This document shows, one piece after another, positions 1 through 9,326 of a DNA stretch of 64,000 nucleotides (position 1 is its first letter; each line of letters begins with the position of its first letter). This DNA comes from Rhizobium rhododendri (GTDB lineage Bacteria > Pseudomonadota > Alphaproteobacteria > Rhizobiales > Rhizobiaceae). The notes below the pieces were generated by a model, which saw only the letters and a list, made by a program, of their open reading frames with translations, had not been told where the DNA came from and ran no database searches. The stretch covers positions 434,001-498,000 of the forward strand of contig NZ_CP117267.1 of the NCBI RefSeq assembly GCF_007000325.2. Direction: 5' to 3'. A program made the translations under genes and the position numbers.

Positions 1-40
1 GTCGCCGTTTTATTGATAGCCATGTGATCAGACTGCAAAG

Positions 41-66
41 TGCCCGGTTAACAGCCGGGCATTTTT
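41..66 (+). terminator. Intrinsic terminator of a gene left of the window
   Basis: A seven-pair GC stem (TGCCCGG with CCGGGCA, loop of about seven bases) is followed by a short T run. It faces rightward, so it probably ends a plus-strand gene that lies outside the window, just before the convergent transporter gene. Confidence 0.7.
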
Positions 67-72
67 CATGCG

Positions 73-1071
73 CTACAGAATGCGAACCCGCCTCAGCAGC
101 CACCAGGCGAGCAGGATGGACGCTCCGATGATCGCGACCGCATAGGCAGTCCCGTGCTCGCTGCTGGCAAAGGGCAGGGCGGTTGTGTTCATGCCGAAAA
201 AGCCGGTTACCAGCGTTGGCGGCAAGAGGAAGGCCGTCATCAGCGACAGGATGTAGAGATGCCGGTTCGTCTCCGAGGAGAGCTTCGAATCGATTTCCTC
301 GTGCAGCAGTCGCGCCCGCTCCTGTAGCGCGTATACATCGTGGTCCACAGTCTCCAGCCGCGTCGTCAGCCGCCCCGCCACGTCGTCGAAACCATCGGGC
401 ATCTCGTCGTCGTCGGAAGCCGCTGCCCGGCGCATGAGAGACAGGATGGTGCGCAGGTGCCGATGGACGCGGACGATGGTGCGCCGTACCGGAGCCAGCC
501 GCCGCCGCTCGTCGCGAAAAGTGGCATCGTAGACCACGTCTTCGATCTGGTTCATTTCCTCCGTGGTCTCGATGACCAGCGCGATCAGCGTCCGCTGGAA
601 CTCGACGACCAGCGCCTCGAAGATATCCAGCGGCCGATGAAAGCGCGCCGGGTTCTTTTCGATGGTGGCGCGCACCCGCTCGACGCTGCGCAAGGGCTGC
701 AGGCGCGTGGTGATGATGAAGCGCTCGGAGATGGCAAAGTGCAGCCAGCCGATGTCGCGCGTATCCTGGTCGAAATCGAGCTGGAAATCCACCAGCGTGC
801 CGAAGATCACCTTCTCGTCGACGGTGATGGTCGCGTGCGTATCATGCGTCGTCAGGGCTTGACGCATATCGTCGGTAAGGCCAGGGAAGTCTTCCAGAAA
901 CGCAGCGACACGGGCATCGACGAGATTGAGATGCAGCCAGACGAAGCCCTCCAGCGACATGAGGGCAGAGCGTTCGATGGTGTCGGGGAGGCGCTCGGAT
1001 TGACCTCTATCGGGCGAAAGGTGGTGTGCCCAGACAAAGCCCGGGATGGTCGGATTGAATATTGTCGTCAT
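73..1071 (-). CDS. CorA/ZntB-family divalent cation transporter
   Basis: Inner-membrane metal ion channel of the CorA family, which moves Mg2+ or, in the ZntB branch, Zn2+. The 332-residue length is normal. A long helical cytoplasmic domain fills residues 1 to about 270. Two C-terminal membrane segments follow (about 271-292 and 308-328), with the diagnostic Gly-Met-Asn selectivity signature at 293-295 directly after the first. The sequence after GMN (Thr-Thr-Ala-Leu-Pro) resembles ZntB more than Mg2+-specific CorA, but substrate cannot be settled by eye. The gene has an ATG start and stands alone, divergent from the acyl-CoA dehydrogenase. Confidence 0.88.
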   Translation of the reverse strand: MTTIFNPTIPGFVWAHHLSPDRGQSERLPDTIERSALMSLEGFVWLHLNLVDARVAAFLEDFPGLTDDMRQALTTHDTHATITVDEKVIFGTLVDFQLDFDQDTRDIGWLHFAISERFIITTRLQPLRSVERVRATIEKNPARFHRPLDIFEALVVEFQRTLIALVIETTEEMNQIEDVVYDATFRDERRRLAPVRRTIVRVHRHLRTILSLMRRAAASDDDEMPDGFDDVAGRLTTRLETVDHDVYALQERARLLHEEIDSKLSSETNRHLYILSLMTAFLLPPTLVTGFFGMNTTALPFASSEHGTAYAVAIIGASILLAWWLLRRVRIL

Positions 1072-1207
1072 GCTGCATCGCCGTTTAAGGTAAACATGTG
1101 CATAGGCCCTGCTTGTGACAGCTTCTTAGCAGCTGCGCGACCCACCTGCAGGAAAAAACGCCGGCCGGAGGTGGTCGGCAGCATCGGCATGATCGGGAGG
1201 AGACCGA

Positions 1208-2983
1208 ATGTACAAGGCGCCTGTCGCGGAAATCGCGTTCACGCTTCGCCACGTGGCCGGGCTGGACCAGGCCATCGAAATTGGCTCGGTCGGTGATCTC
1301 AGTGCCGATCTCGCCGACGCCATCCTTGAGGAGGCAGCCCGCTTCACCGACAACGAAATCGTACCGTTGGCGGCCATCGGCGACACCGAGGGCGCGCGAC
1401 TGGTCGACGGCGTAGTCGTTCTCCCCAAAGGCTGGCCGAAACTCTATCGCGACTGGGCGGCCGGCGGCTGGAACGGCCTGACGGCATCGCCGGAATTCGG
1501 CGGTCAGGGTCTGCCGCAAATGCTGAATGTCGCCACGCTGGAAATGTGGAACGGCGCATCGATGGCCTTCGGCCTGGCGCCGACGCTGACGATGGGCGCC
1601 ATCGAGGCCCTGTCGGCCCATGGCAGTCCGGCGTTGAAGGATCGTTATCTCGCCCGCATGATCTCCGGCGAATGGACCGGCACCATGAACCTGACGGAGC
1701 CGCACGCCGGCTCCGACGTCGGGGCGCTGACCAGCCGTGCAGAACGCCACGAGGACGGCAGCTACCGCATTTTCGGCCAGAAGATCTACATCACCTGGGG
1801 CGATCACGACGCCGCCGACAACATCATCCATCTGGTACTCGCCCGGTTGCCCGATGCTCCCCCGGGCACGCGGGGCATATCACTGTTCCTGGTGCCGAAG
1901 TTCCTCGTCGGGGCGGACGGGTCGCTCGGTGCCCGCAACGATCTCTTCTGCCACTCGCTAGAGCACAAGCTCGGCATCCATGGCTCGCCGACCTGCACCA
2001 TGATCTACGGCGATGGCAGGTTAGGCGAGACGCCCGGCGCCATCGGCTGGCTGGTCGGCGAGGAAAACCGGGGTCTCGCCTGCATGTTCACGATGATGAA
2101 CAATGCGCGGCTCGCCGTCGCCATGCAGGGGGTCGGTGTCTGCGAAGCCGCCACGCAAAAGGCCGTCGCCTATGCCCGCGAGCGCCGGCAGGGGCGGGCG
2201 GCGGGACATCATGGTGGATCGATGAGCCCGATCGTCGATCATCCCGATGTCGCCCGCATGCTGCTGACGATGAAGGCGCTGACACAGGGTGCCCGCGCCA
2301 TCACTTACGCCTGCGCCCACGCGATCGATCTTTCCCATGCAGGCATGGACACAAACCATTGGCGATCCCGTGCCGCGCTGCTCACCCCCATCGCCAAGGC
2401 CTTTGCCACCGATTGCGGCGTCGACGTCGCCTCGCTCGGCATCCAGGTGCATGGCGGCATGGGGTATATCGAGGAGACCGGTGCCGCGAGGCTTTGGCGC
2501 GACGCCCGTATCGCGCCGATCTATGAGGGCACCAACGGCATTCAGGCGATCGACCTCGTCACCCGCAAGCTGCCGCTGGACGGCGGCCAGGCTGTGCGCG
2601 GCTTGATCGGCGAACTGCAGGCGATTTGCGAGCGTGTCGCGGCCTCTGGATTGCCGCTCTTCGGGGCGACGGCGGACAGGTTGCGAATGGCGATTGCGGA
2701 TATCGAGGCCGCAACCGAATGGCTGTTGTCAGCGCAGGCCGGCAACCGCATCGAGGAGGCGCTTGCCGGCGCGACACCCTATCTGCGGTTGTTCGGGCTG
2801 GTACTATCAGGCTGCTATCTCGCCAAGGGAGGGATGGCCGTGGCCGACGACGGGGAGGGTGAGGCGCGCATCGCACTTTGCCGCTTTGCTGCAAAAAACC
2901 TGCTCCCTGAGACCGCAGCGTTGAAAGACCAGGTGATGCGCGGTGCTGACAGCCTCATTGCCGCGCGCGCCCTGCTGACATGA
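1208..2983 (+). CDS. Acyl-CoA dehydrogenase, long DmdC-like form
   Basis: FAD-dependent alpha,beta-dehydrogenation of an acyl-CoA, passing electrons to ETF. At 591 residues it is about 200 longer than classical acyl-CoA dehydrogenases and belongs to the branch with an extra C-terminal domain (residues about 465-590), which includes methylthiopropionyl-CoA dehydrogenase DmdC. The middle-domain motif (TEPHAGSDVG) and the C-terminal flavin region with YEGTNGIQ, whose Glu is the expected catalytic base, are intact. A GGGAGG ribosome site lies seven bases before the ATG. It is followed 22 bases later by an enoyl-CoA hydratase, which suggests a two-step beta-oxidation unit. The substrate chain is unknown, and DMSP catabolism is not implied without partner genes. 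Confidence 0.88.
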   Translation: MYKAPVAEIAFTLRHVAGLDQAIEIGSVGDLSADLADAILEEAARFTDNEIVPLAAIGDTEGARLVDGVVVLPKGWPKLYRDWAAGGWNGLTASPEFGGQGLPQMLNVATLEMWNGASMAFGLAPTLTMGAIEALSAHGSPALKDRYLARMISGEWTGTMNLTEPHAGSDVGALTSRAERHEDGSYRIFGQKIYITWGDHDAADNIIHLVLARLPDAPPGTRGISLFLVPKFLVGADGSLGARNDLFCHSLEHKLGIHGSPTCTMIYGDGRLGETPGAIGWLVGEENRGLACMFTMMNNARLAVAMQGVGVCEAATQKAVAYARERRQGRAAGHHGGSMSPIVDHPDVARMLLTMKALTQGARAITYACAHAIDLSHAGMDTNHWRSRAALLTPIAKAFATDCGVDVASLGIQVHGGMGYIEETGAARLWRDARIAPIYEGTNGIQAIDLVTRKLPLDGGQAVRGLIGELQAICERVAASGLPLFGATADRLRMAIADIEAATEWLLSAQAGNRIEEALAGATPYLRLFGLVLSGCYLAKGGMAVADDGEGEARIALCRFAAKNLLPETAALKDQVMRGADSLIAARALLT

Positions 2984-3005
2984 CCTGTTAAATGAGGAGC
3001 CATTC

Positions 3006-3758
3006 ATGACGGACCATATCCTGATCGAAACCCCGGAAGCCATGCCGGATGTCCGGGTGCTCCGCTTCAACCGGCCGGAAAAGAAGAATGCCATCACCCG
3101 CGCCATGTATGCTGCCATGACCGAGGCCCTGCAGGTGGCGAGCGCGGAGGCAAGCGTTCACGTCGTCGTCTTCCTTGGGCAACCCGGATGTTTTTCCGCC
3201 GGCAACGACATGTCCGACTTTCTGGCCTTTGCCATGGGGGGAGCGATGGGCACGGAGGTGCTCGATTTCCTCAACGCGCTCGCCGGCTTCGACAAGCCGC
3301 TGGTCTCCGGCGTCGATGGCATGGCCATCGGCATCGGCACGACAATCCATATGCACTGCGACCTGACGCTGGCGTCCGGACGCAGCATGTTTCGTACGCC
3401 CTTCGTCGATCTGGCGCTGGTGCCGGAGGAAGCCTCCAGCCTCATCGCGCCACGGCTGATGGGATACCAGCACGCCTTCGCGCTGCTGGCCGCCGGAGAA
3501 CCGCTAACGGCGGAAGAGGCACGGCGCGACGGGTTGATCTGGAAGGTCACAACAGAGGAAGCTCTCGAGGAGGAGACACTGGCGGTCGCGGCAAAACTGG
3601 CCGCCAAGCCGCCCGGCGCCCTGAAAATCGCCCGCGACCTGCTGCGCGGCCATCAACAGGATATCACGGCGCGGATCGCCGAGGAGGCGGGCTATTTTGA
3701 AGCGCAACTGCGCACCGCAGAAGCCCGAGCCGCGTTCGAAGGCTTCTTCAAACGCTGA
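3006..3758 (+). CDS. Enoyl-CoA hydratase/isomerase family protein
   Basis: Crotonase-fold enzyme, probably hydrating the enoyl-CoA made by the upstream dehydrogenase. The 250-residue length is typical. The N-terminal RFNRPEKKNAI stretch binds CoA, and the oxyanion-hole segment FSAGNDMSDF and the downstream active-site loop around ALVPEEAS are recognisable. Crotonases catalyse many reactions, so hydratase is the default rather than a proof. It is co-directional with the dehydrogenase, has an AGGAG ribosome site, and is convergent with the RNA methyltransferase gene. Confidence 0.85.
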   Translation: MTDHILIETPEAMPDVRVLRFNRPEKKNAITRAMYAAMTEALQVASAEASVHVVVFLGQPGCFSAGNDMSDFLAFAMGGAMGTEVLDFLNALAGFDKPLVSGVDGMAIGIGTTIHMHCDLTLASGRSMFRTPFVDLALVPEEASSLIAPRLMGYQHAFALLAAGEPLTAEEARRDGLIWKVTTEEALEEETLAVAAKLAAKPPGALKIARDLLRGHQQDITARIAEEAGYFEAQLRTAEARAAFEGFFKR

Positions 3759-3776
3759 GCCAGGACGAAATCTCGC

Positions 3777-5027
3777 TTACTTCTCGAGCGAGACCACCAC
3801 TTCGACGTGGGATGTCCAGAGGAACTGGTCGATCGGTGTTACCTTGGTGATGCGATAGCCGGCCTCGACGAGAATGGCGAGGTCGCGCGCCAGGGTCAGC
3901 GGATTGCAGGAGACCGCGACGATCTTCTTGACCGCCGAGCGCGCCAGTTCCTTGACCTGCGCTTCGGCGCCCGCGCGCGGCGGATCGAAGACGACGGCGT
4001 CGATATATTTGAACTCCGCCGTCATCAGCGGCCGGCGGAAAAGGTCGCGACGCTCCGTGCTGACGGGCTTCAGACCCTGCGTGGTGCGGGCGGCAAGATC
4101 GAGGGCCGCCAGCGCCTTGCCGTCGGATTCGGCGGCATGGACGCGACCGAGACGGGCAAGCCTCAGCGCAAAGGTGCCGGAGCCGGCGAACAGATCGACG
4201 ATGCGCTTGGCCTTGCCGATATGGGCGACAACCAGATCGGCCATCACGTCTTCGGCTTGCTTGGTCGCCTGGGTAAAGGCACCGGGCGGTGGCGAGACCT
4301 GCACGCCGCTGAAATCGATCATCGGCTTGGTCTTCTCGAGGATGATTTCGTCGTTCAGCGAAATGCGGGCGATGCCGCGAAGCGACAGGATGGTTTCGAT
4401 GGCGGCGCGACGCTGTTCGTCCGAGAGCGCCTTGATGCCGTCGACGGCGATGTCGAGGCCGGCCAGCGTTTCCAGCACGCTGATGCGGAAAGCTTCTGCG
4501 TTGATCGACAGCGCCTTTGCCACCATGCGGATCGCCGGCAGCTTGCCGACGATATCCGGTGACGAGATGGGACATTCCTCGATGGCGACGATGTGATGGC
4601 TGTCCGCCTGGTTGAAGCCGATCAGCACGTCCTTCTCGGTGCGGCGTGCGGCAAACACCACGCGCCGGCGCTGGCCCGGATGGGCCGCCACCAGGTCGTC
4701 GACGTCAGGCGTCAGTCCCTTCGACTTCAACGCGTCGATTACCAGCTGCCGCTTGAACGCCCGGTAAGGCACATCGGCGTAATGTTGCAGCGTGCAGCCG
4801 CCGCAGGTGCCGTTGACGCCATCGGGACCGAAGTGCCGGCACGGCGGCTCCTGCCGGTCGGGCGACGCCTTGAGGATGGACATCAACGTACCCTTGTCCT
4901 TGATCCGGGCAATCGCGACGCTCTCGCCAGGCAGGGTGAAGGGCACGAAGATCGGGCCGTTGGCATCATGGGCGATACCATCGCCCTGGCCGCCAAGCTT
5001 GTTGATGGTAACTGTTTCGGCGCTCAT
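3777..5027 (-). CDS. Class I SAM-dependent RNA methyltransferase, RlmD/RumA-like
   Basis: Predicted 23S rRNA (uracil-C5) methyltransferase of the TrmA/RlmC/RlmD family, 416 residues. An N-terminal TRAM-like segment is followed by cysteines at 63, 75 and 78 plus a later one near 153, the expected [4Fe-4S] ligands. The C-terminal half has the SAM-binding motif (VDLFAGSGTF), the DPPRAG motif and the SCNP catalytic-cysteine motif. Its ATG overlaps the tlyA stop by four bases (ATGA), so the two are translationally coupled rRNA-modification genes. The spacing of the first two cysteines is longer than in the E. coli enzymes. The target uridine cannot be assigned from sequence. Confidence 0.85.
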   Translation of the reverse strand: MSAETVTINKLGGQGDGIAHDANGPIFVPFTLPGESVAIARIKDKGTLMSILKASPDRQEPPCRHFGPDGVNGTCGGCTLQHYADVPYRAFKRQLVIDALKSKGLTPDVDDLVAAHPGQRRRVVFAARRTEKDVLIGFNQADSHHIVAIEECPISSPDIVGKLPAIRMVAKALSINAEAFRISVLETLAGLDIAVDGIKALSDEQRRAAIETILSLRGIARISLNDEIILEKTKPMIDFSGVQVSPPPGAFTQATKQAEDVMADLVVAHIGKAKRIVDLFAGSGTFALRLARLGRVHAAESDGKALAALDLAARTTQGLKPVSTERRDLFRRPLMTAEFKYIDAVVFDPPRAGAEAQVKELARSAVKKIVAVSCNPLTLARDLAILVEAGYRITKVTPIDQFLWTSHVEVVVSLEK

Positions 5028-5779
5028 GGCTTGCGTCCCGCCAATAGGAATTCATGGTTTCCGTCGCCGCCGGCAATCGGCGAGGGGATAAGGCCAAGCG
5101 TTTCCCAGCCCATTTCGTCGACCAGCCAGCGCTCGAGGTCGGCAGCCACGTCGGGCGCCGTTTCCGGTAGTTTCAACAGGCCGGCCTTGCTGACGGCTTC
5201 GCGGCCGGCCTCGAACTGCGGCTTGACCAGCAGCACGCAGAAGGCGCCGGCTTCGGCAAGCTCGAGGGCCGGCACCAGCGCCAGCTTCAGCGAGATGAAC
5301 GACACATCGGAGACGATGAAGGTGATGGCGCGGTTGTCGATATCGTCCGATGTCAGGTAGCGGGCGTTGAGGCCCTCGATGCTGGTGACACGCTCGTCGC
5401 CGGCGACGCGCGGATGGATCTGGCCATGGCCGACATCGATGGAGGTGACATGTGCGGCGCCGCGCTGCAGCAGTACTTCGGTAAAGCCGCCGGCGGATGC
5501 GCCGACGTCCAGACAGTCGTGACCGGCCGGATCGAGCTTGAAATGGTCGAGCGCCGCGACCAGCTTCAGCGCCGCGCGCGAAACGTAGTCCTGTGCGGGA
5601 TCGTCGATTTCGAGCACGACATCGTCGGCAAAGGTCATGCTTGCCTTGGTGATGACCTTGCCGTCGACCTTGACGGTGCCACGCTGGATGGCGTCACGGG
5701 CGCGGGATCGGCTAGCCACGAGGCCTCGCGACAGGACAAGCTGATCGAGGCGGTACTGGGGAGGAAATTGTTCTGACAT
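5024..5779 (-). CDS. tlyA: TlyA-family rRNA methyltransferase
   Basis: Probable 2'-O-methyltransferase of rRNA (historically annotated hemolysin A). An S4 RNA-binding domain opens the protein (RLDQLVLSRG, about residues 8-70) and is followed by an FtsJ-like Rossmann fold with the SAM motif DVGASAGGF and the DVSFISLK strand. An upstream in-frame start at 5854 exists, but it would add 25 unfamiliar residues before the S4 domain, so I start at 5779, giving 251 residues. The gene overlaps the downstream methyltransferase gene. In the rhizobial order I remember, tlyA follows dxs directly; here a block of about 4.5 kb separates them. Confidence 0.88.
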   Translation of the reverse strand: MSEQFPPQYRLDQLVLSRGLVASRSRARDAIQRGTVKVDGKVITKASMTFADDVVLEIDDPAQDYVSRAALKLVAALDHFKLDPAGHDCLDVGASAGGFTEVLLQRGAAHVTSIDVGHGQIHPRVAGDERVTSIEGLNARYLTSDDIDNRAITFIVSDVSFISLKLALVPALELAEAGAFCVLLVKPQFEAGREAVSKAGLLKLPETAPDVAADLERWLVDEMGWETLGLIPSPIAGGDGNHEFLLAGRKP

Positions 5780-6210
5780 GGCCTGTCCATGACCGCCAAT
5801 GCCATCAGTTGCAAGCTTTTTATATGTCTCAAGCCGATCTCCGCCTGTTTCCAACGCCTGCCGGCCCGGAATCCGCCTGCGTCATCAGCTGCCCGCCAAC
5901 GAAACAGGCACTGGCATCACGAAGTCCCGGCGACGACCTCCCCGATGACCGCGACGGTCTTAATGTCTGCCGGAATGCTTGGGGATCGTGCTTCGGTGCG
6001 CAACCATCGCGCTATCGAAGTTAAACGATTGGAAAGCTATGAGCGCTAACGTTGCGGCCATTGCGATGGCCCCTCGAGGGCCAAGCCCGCCATGATGGCA
6101 TCTGCCAGGTCGCGCCTATCCGATCATGTTTCATCAATTTGACCTCTCGCTGCGTTCCATGGCGCCGCGAGGGATGTTCTCTGAGGACAGCGCTCAGGAG
6201 GCGCTTGGCG
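5780..6210. other. Gene-free stretch between divergent tlyA and chemoreceptor
   Basis: I see no convincing gene here. A near-palindrome (TGGCCC/GGGCCA around a TCGA core) lies at about 6067-6083, and the chemoreceptor ribosome site (CAGGAG) is at about 6195-6200. No clear sigma-70 promoter could be fixed. Open frames crossing the region lack family resemblance and look like extensions of the flanking genes. Confidence 0.4.
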
Positions 6211-8211
6211 ATGTCTGCTAAAAATCTTTCTCTGAATGGCAAGCTGGCGATTACGTTCGTCGCGCTCATTCTGCTTTTCGTTTCCGTCTCGGCCTTCGTC
6301 TATTCGAAGGCACGCGTCTCGGCGGCAGCCGCCACCGAACAGGCGCAGTCACAGAAATTCGTCAACCTCGTCGATGACTCCCTGCAGGCCATGCTGGAGC
6401 AGGCGGTCAATCTGCGCGGCTTCCTGCTGTTCCGCAGCAACAGCACCTATGGCGATCTCTTCGCCAACCGCGACCGCATGCTGAAGAGCATCACGGCTGC
6501 AAAGGACGTCGCCGGCGGCCATGCCGATATGCAACAGGCCCTCGATACCATGCAGAAGACGGCCGATCTCTATTTCCACCAGCTGGCCGAGCCACAGGCG
6601 AAGGCCCGCAAGGAAACCGAGATGCCGGTCGACCAGATCGTCAAGATCGGTGTCAATGAAGCCAAGGGCCAGCTGGACGGTTTCCGCGATGCCGCAGCCA
6701 AGGTCAAGCAGATCGCCCGCAGCCAGGCCGATGTGCTGGCCGCGACGCAGGCCAAAGCCAACAGCGACCTGAGCTGGACGCTCATCCTCGGCGGTATCGT
6801 TGCTTCGCTCGCTGCCGCCATCCTCGCCTTTCTCCTGTCGCGCACCATCGTCAAGCCCATCGTTGGCATGACAGCGGCCATGGGTCGGCTGGCCGGCGGC
6901 GACAACAACGTCGAGGTTCCTGGCTCGGGACGCGGCGACGAGGTCGGCCGCATGGCCGAAGCCGTGCTGGTGTTCAAGGACGCCGCAATCGAGAAACTGC
7001 GTCTTGCCGGTGAAACCGAGCGCATGCGCAGCGACGCCGAGCGACGCCGCCACATGGACGACGACCAGAAGGCCCGCGAAGAGGCAGAACTGCGTTTCGC
7101 CATGGACGCGCTGGCCGCCGGCCTGTCGACATTGGCAAGCGGCGATGTCGCTGCCCGCCTCGAGCAGGTCTTCGCCCCGCAATTCGACAGCGTCCGCATC
7201 GACTTCAACAATGCCGCTGAAAAGCTCGACGTGACGCTGCAGTCCGTCGGCGACAATGCCTCGGCCATCAGTGCCGGTGCCGACGAGATCCGTACTGCCG
7301 CCGACGATCTTGCGCGCCGTACCGAACAGCAGGCAGCATCGGTGGAGGAAACGGCCGCAGCCCTCGAGCAGGTGGTGACAACCGTGCGCGACTCCGCCAA
7401 GCGCGCCGAAGACGTCGGTCATCTCGTCGAGCGCGCCCGCCTTGGCGCCGAGCGCTCCGGCGACGTCGTCCGCAAGGCGGTTTCGGCGATGCACGAGATC
7501 GAAAAATCATCGGGCGAAATCAGCAACATCATCAGCGTCATCGATGACATTGCCTTCCAGACCAACCTTCTGGCTCTCAACGCCGGTGTCGAAGCTGCGC
7601 GTGCCGGCGAGGCGGGCAAAGGCTTTGCCGTCGTCGCCCAGGAAGTCCGCGAACTCGCCCAGCGCTCGGCAAAAGCTGCCAAGGAGATCAAGGCGCTGAT
7701 CAACACGTCGGGTACGCAGGTCAATGCCGGCGTGGCGCTCGTCGGTGAAACCGGCAAGGCACTGGAGGCGATCGTTTCCGAGGTCCGCGAGATCAACCAG
7801 AACATCGCCGCGATCGTCATCTCGACCCGCGAACAGTCGACCGGCCTTCAGGAGATCAACCTCGCCGTCAACGCCATGGACCAGGGCACCCAGCAGAACG
7901 CGGCCATGGTCGAGGAGCAGACGGCTGCAAGCCATTCGCTCGCAAGCGAAGCCAGCGCCCTCGACGACCTCCTCCGCCAGTTCAGGCTAAGCAAGGGCCG
8001 CCACCCACAGATATCGAAGCCCGCCGCCTTCGCTCCGAAGCCTGCGACGGCGCCCAGGCCCGCTGCGTCCAGAATTAGCGCCGCCACAGACCGCACCCGC
8101 GCGGTAACCTCGCCGGCACGAGCCCTTGGGCAGACGCTCGCGAAAGCCCTCAGCGGCGGCAAGCCATCCACCGCCAGCGCCCCGGCTCAGGAAAACTGGG
8201 AAGAATTCTGA
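6211..8211 (+). CDS. Methyl-accepting chemotaxis protein with CheR/CheB tail
   Basis: Transmembrane chemoreceptor of 666 residues that signals to CheA/CheW. A membrane segment lies at about 12-32, then a four-helix-bundle type periplasmic sensor, a second membrane segment near 188-212, a HAMP domain with a HAMP-like linker, and the signalling hairpin with the highly conserved tip ([20 protein letters not shown]). The C-terminus ends in NWEEF, matching the pentapeptide that tethers CheR and CheB in high-abundance receptors (NWETF in E. coli). An in-frame upstream extension of 53 codons is unlike any receptor, so the ATG after CAGGAGGCG was chosen. The ligand is unknown. No chemotaxis operon is nearby. 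Confidence 0.93.
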   Translation: MSAKNLSLNGKLAITFVALILLFVSVSAFVYSKARVSAAAATEQAQSQKFVNLVDDSLQAMLEQAVNLRGFLLFRSNSTYGDLFANRDRMLKSITAAKDVAGGHADMQQALDTMQKTADLYFHQLAEPQAKARKETEMPVDQIVKIGVNEAKGQLDGFRDAAAKVKQIARSQADVLAATQAKANSDLSWTLILGGIVASLAAAILAFLLSRTIVKPIVGMTAAMGRLAGGDNNVEVPGSGRGDEVGRMAEAVLVFKDAAIEKLRLAGETERMRSDAERRRHMDDDQKAREEAELRFAMDALAAGLSTLASGDVAARLEQVFAPQFDSVRIDFNNAAEKLDVTLQSVGDNASAISAGADEIRTAADDLARRTEQQAASVEETAAALEQVVTTVRDSAKRAEDVGHLVERARLGAERSGDVVRKAVSAMHEIEKSSGEISNIISVIDDIAFQTNLLALNAGVEAARAGEAGKGFAVVAQEVRELAQRSAKAAKEIKALINTSGTQVNAGVALVGETGKALEAIVSEVREINQNIAAIVISTREQSTGLQEINLAVNAMDQGTQQNAAMVEEQTAASHSLASEASALDDLLRQFRLSKGRHPQISKPAAFAPKPATAPRPAASRISAATDRTRAVTSPARALGQTLAKALSGGKPSTASAPAQENWEEF

Positions 8212-8238
8212 GAACTGGCTGATAAATCCGAGTTCAAC

Positions 8239-8272
8239 GAAAAGGGCGGTGCAGCAGCATCGCCCTTTCTAG
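8239..8272. terminator. Bidirectional terminator between receptor and araC-like gene
   Basis: A 12-pair stem with one G-U pair (arms 8241-8252 and 8257-8268) closes an AGCA loop. A T stretch follows the stem on both strands, stronger on the minus strand, suiting the two convergent genes. The regulator stop codon abuts it. Confidence 0.7.
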
Positions 8273-9159
8273 TTTGGCGCGGCGGGTGTGGCGGTGCTAC
8301 GCATCCGTGCCACGTCGCGCCGGGGCGTCTCCCGGTGGGTGCGGCGATAATCGCGGCTGAATTGGGAAGGGCTGTCGTAGCCCACCCGAAAGCCAGCTTC
8401 GGCCGCTGTCAGTCCTTCGATCATCATCAGCCGCCGTGCCTCCTGAAGACGGATCTGCGTCCGGAACTGCAGCGGGCTCATCTCCGTCGTCGTTCGAAAA
8501 TGCTCGTAGAATGACGACGGGCTCATGCCGGCGATATTGGCGAGATCCTGGATTGCAAACGGTGCTTGAAAGTTCCGGCAGATATAGTCGATGGCGCGGC
8601 CGATCTGGTTGAGGCGGCTTTCGCCATTGGCAATCTGCCGCAGCATGGCGCCCTGCGGCCCGCCGAGCAGGCGATAGAGGATTTCCCGTTCGACGAGCGG
8701 TGCCAGCGCCGCCGCATCCTCCGGTTCGTCCAGCAGCATCAGCATCCGCGCAACAGCATCGATGAGCTTCGGCGTCGTGGCGCTGAGGCGGGCTGCCGGG
8801 GCGTTGTCGACGCGCGTGGGTGTTGTCGACACCATCTCCGCGAGAATACCGGCGTCGAACTCGAGCTTGAAGCAGAGATACGGTTCGCAGGCGCTTGCCT
8901 CGATCACGGCGCCGATGACGGGCAGGTCGATGCCGACGACCAGATAATGAGCCGCGTCGTAGACAAGACTGGTCTCGCCGATCACGGCCCGCTTGCGACC
9001 TTGGGCAACGATGCAGCAGGAGGGCCGATAGAGTGTGTGGACGGGCTCCGTTTCGGCCGAACAGCGGATCAGCCCGACGCGGGGGATGGCGGTATCGTAG
9101 CTGCCGTCTTCCGGTGCGTGGCGGTTGATCAATCCTGCGAGTTCGGCAATGGTTTCCAT
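8269..9159 (-). CDS. AraC-family transcriptional regulator
   Basis: DNA-binding regulator of 296 residues with an AraC_N-type sensor domain (about 20-170) and a C-terminal double helix-turn-helix AraC/XylS domain (about 195-290, including the second-helix region GFRVGYDSPSQFSRDYRR). It is divergent from an SDR gene and an Atu4866-family gene, and probably controls them and itself through the 167-base spacer at 9160-9326. This regulator type next to an oxidoreductase is common and usually responds to small aromatic or reactive compounds, but the effector here is unknown. Confidence 0.9.
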   Translation of the reverse strand: METIAELAGLINRHAPEDGSYDTAIPRVGLIRCSAETEPVHTLYRPSCCIVAQGRKRAVIGETSLVYDAAHYLVVGIDLPVIGAVIEASACEPYLCFKLEFDAGILAEMVSTTPTRVDNAPAARLSATTPKLIDAVARMLMLLDEPEDAAALAPLVEREILYRLLGGPQGAMLRQIANGESRLNQIGRAIDYICRNFQAPFAIQDLANIAGMSPSSFYEHFRTTTEMSPLQFRTQIRLQEARRLMMIEGLTAAEAGFRVGYDSPSQFSRDYRRTHRETPRRDVARMRSTATPAAPN

Positions 9160-9191
9160 AGTCGCACTATGTCCCGGCGAAAGCTTGTTGC

Positions 9192-9264
9192 CAAGACCAA
9201 GGGGGCGCTTTCGGAGGATCGTGCAAGAAATTCGGAAAAGCTGTCTACCGCCATCTTGGTCTTG
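9192..9264. promoter_or_regulatory. Candidate operator: spaced inverted repeat in divergent spacer
   Basis: A perfect 10-base inverted repeat, CAAGACCAAG (9192-9201) and CTTGGTCTTG (9255-9264), lies in the spacer between the divergent araC-like and SDR genes. The left arm is itself part of a direct repeat (CCAAG-A-CCAAG). The layout suits a looping or two-site AraC-type regulator, but no binding evidence exists. Confidence 0.35.
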
Positions 9265-9326
9265 AAGTCAGGTTGTGGCCAACAAAGACGGCAATTCCGT
9301 CGTCTCTTTGCTGGAAGGACATTTGA

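Noticed and set aside
5824..6210. Small open frames in the tlyA-chemoreceptor spacer
   Set aside because: They lack ribosome sites, conserved residues and family resemblance, and overlap each other in several frames.
6052..6210. Longer chemoreceptor start at 6052
   Set aside because: It adds 53 residues with several cysteines and no receptor-like features before the first membrane helix; the ATG at 6211 has a good ribosome site.
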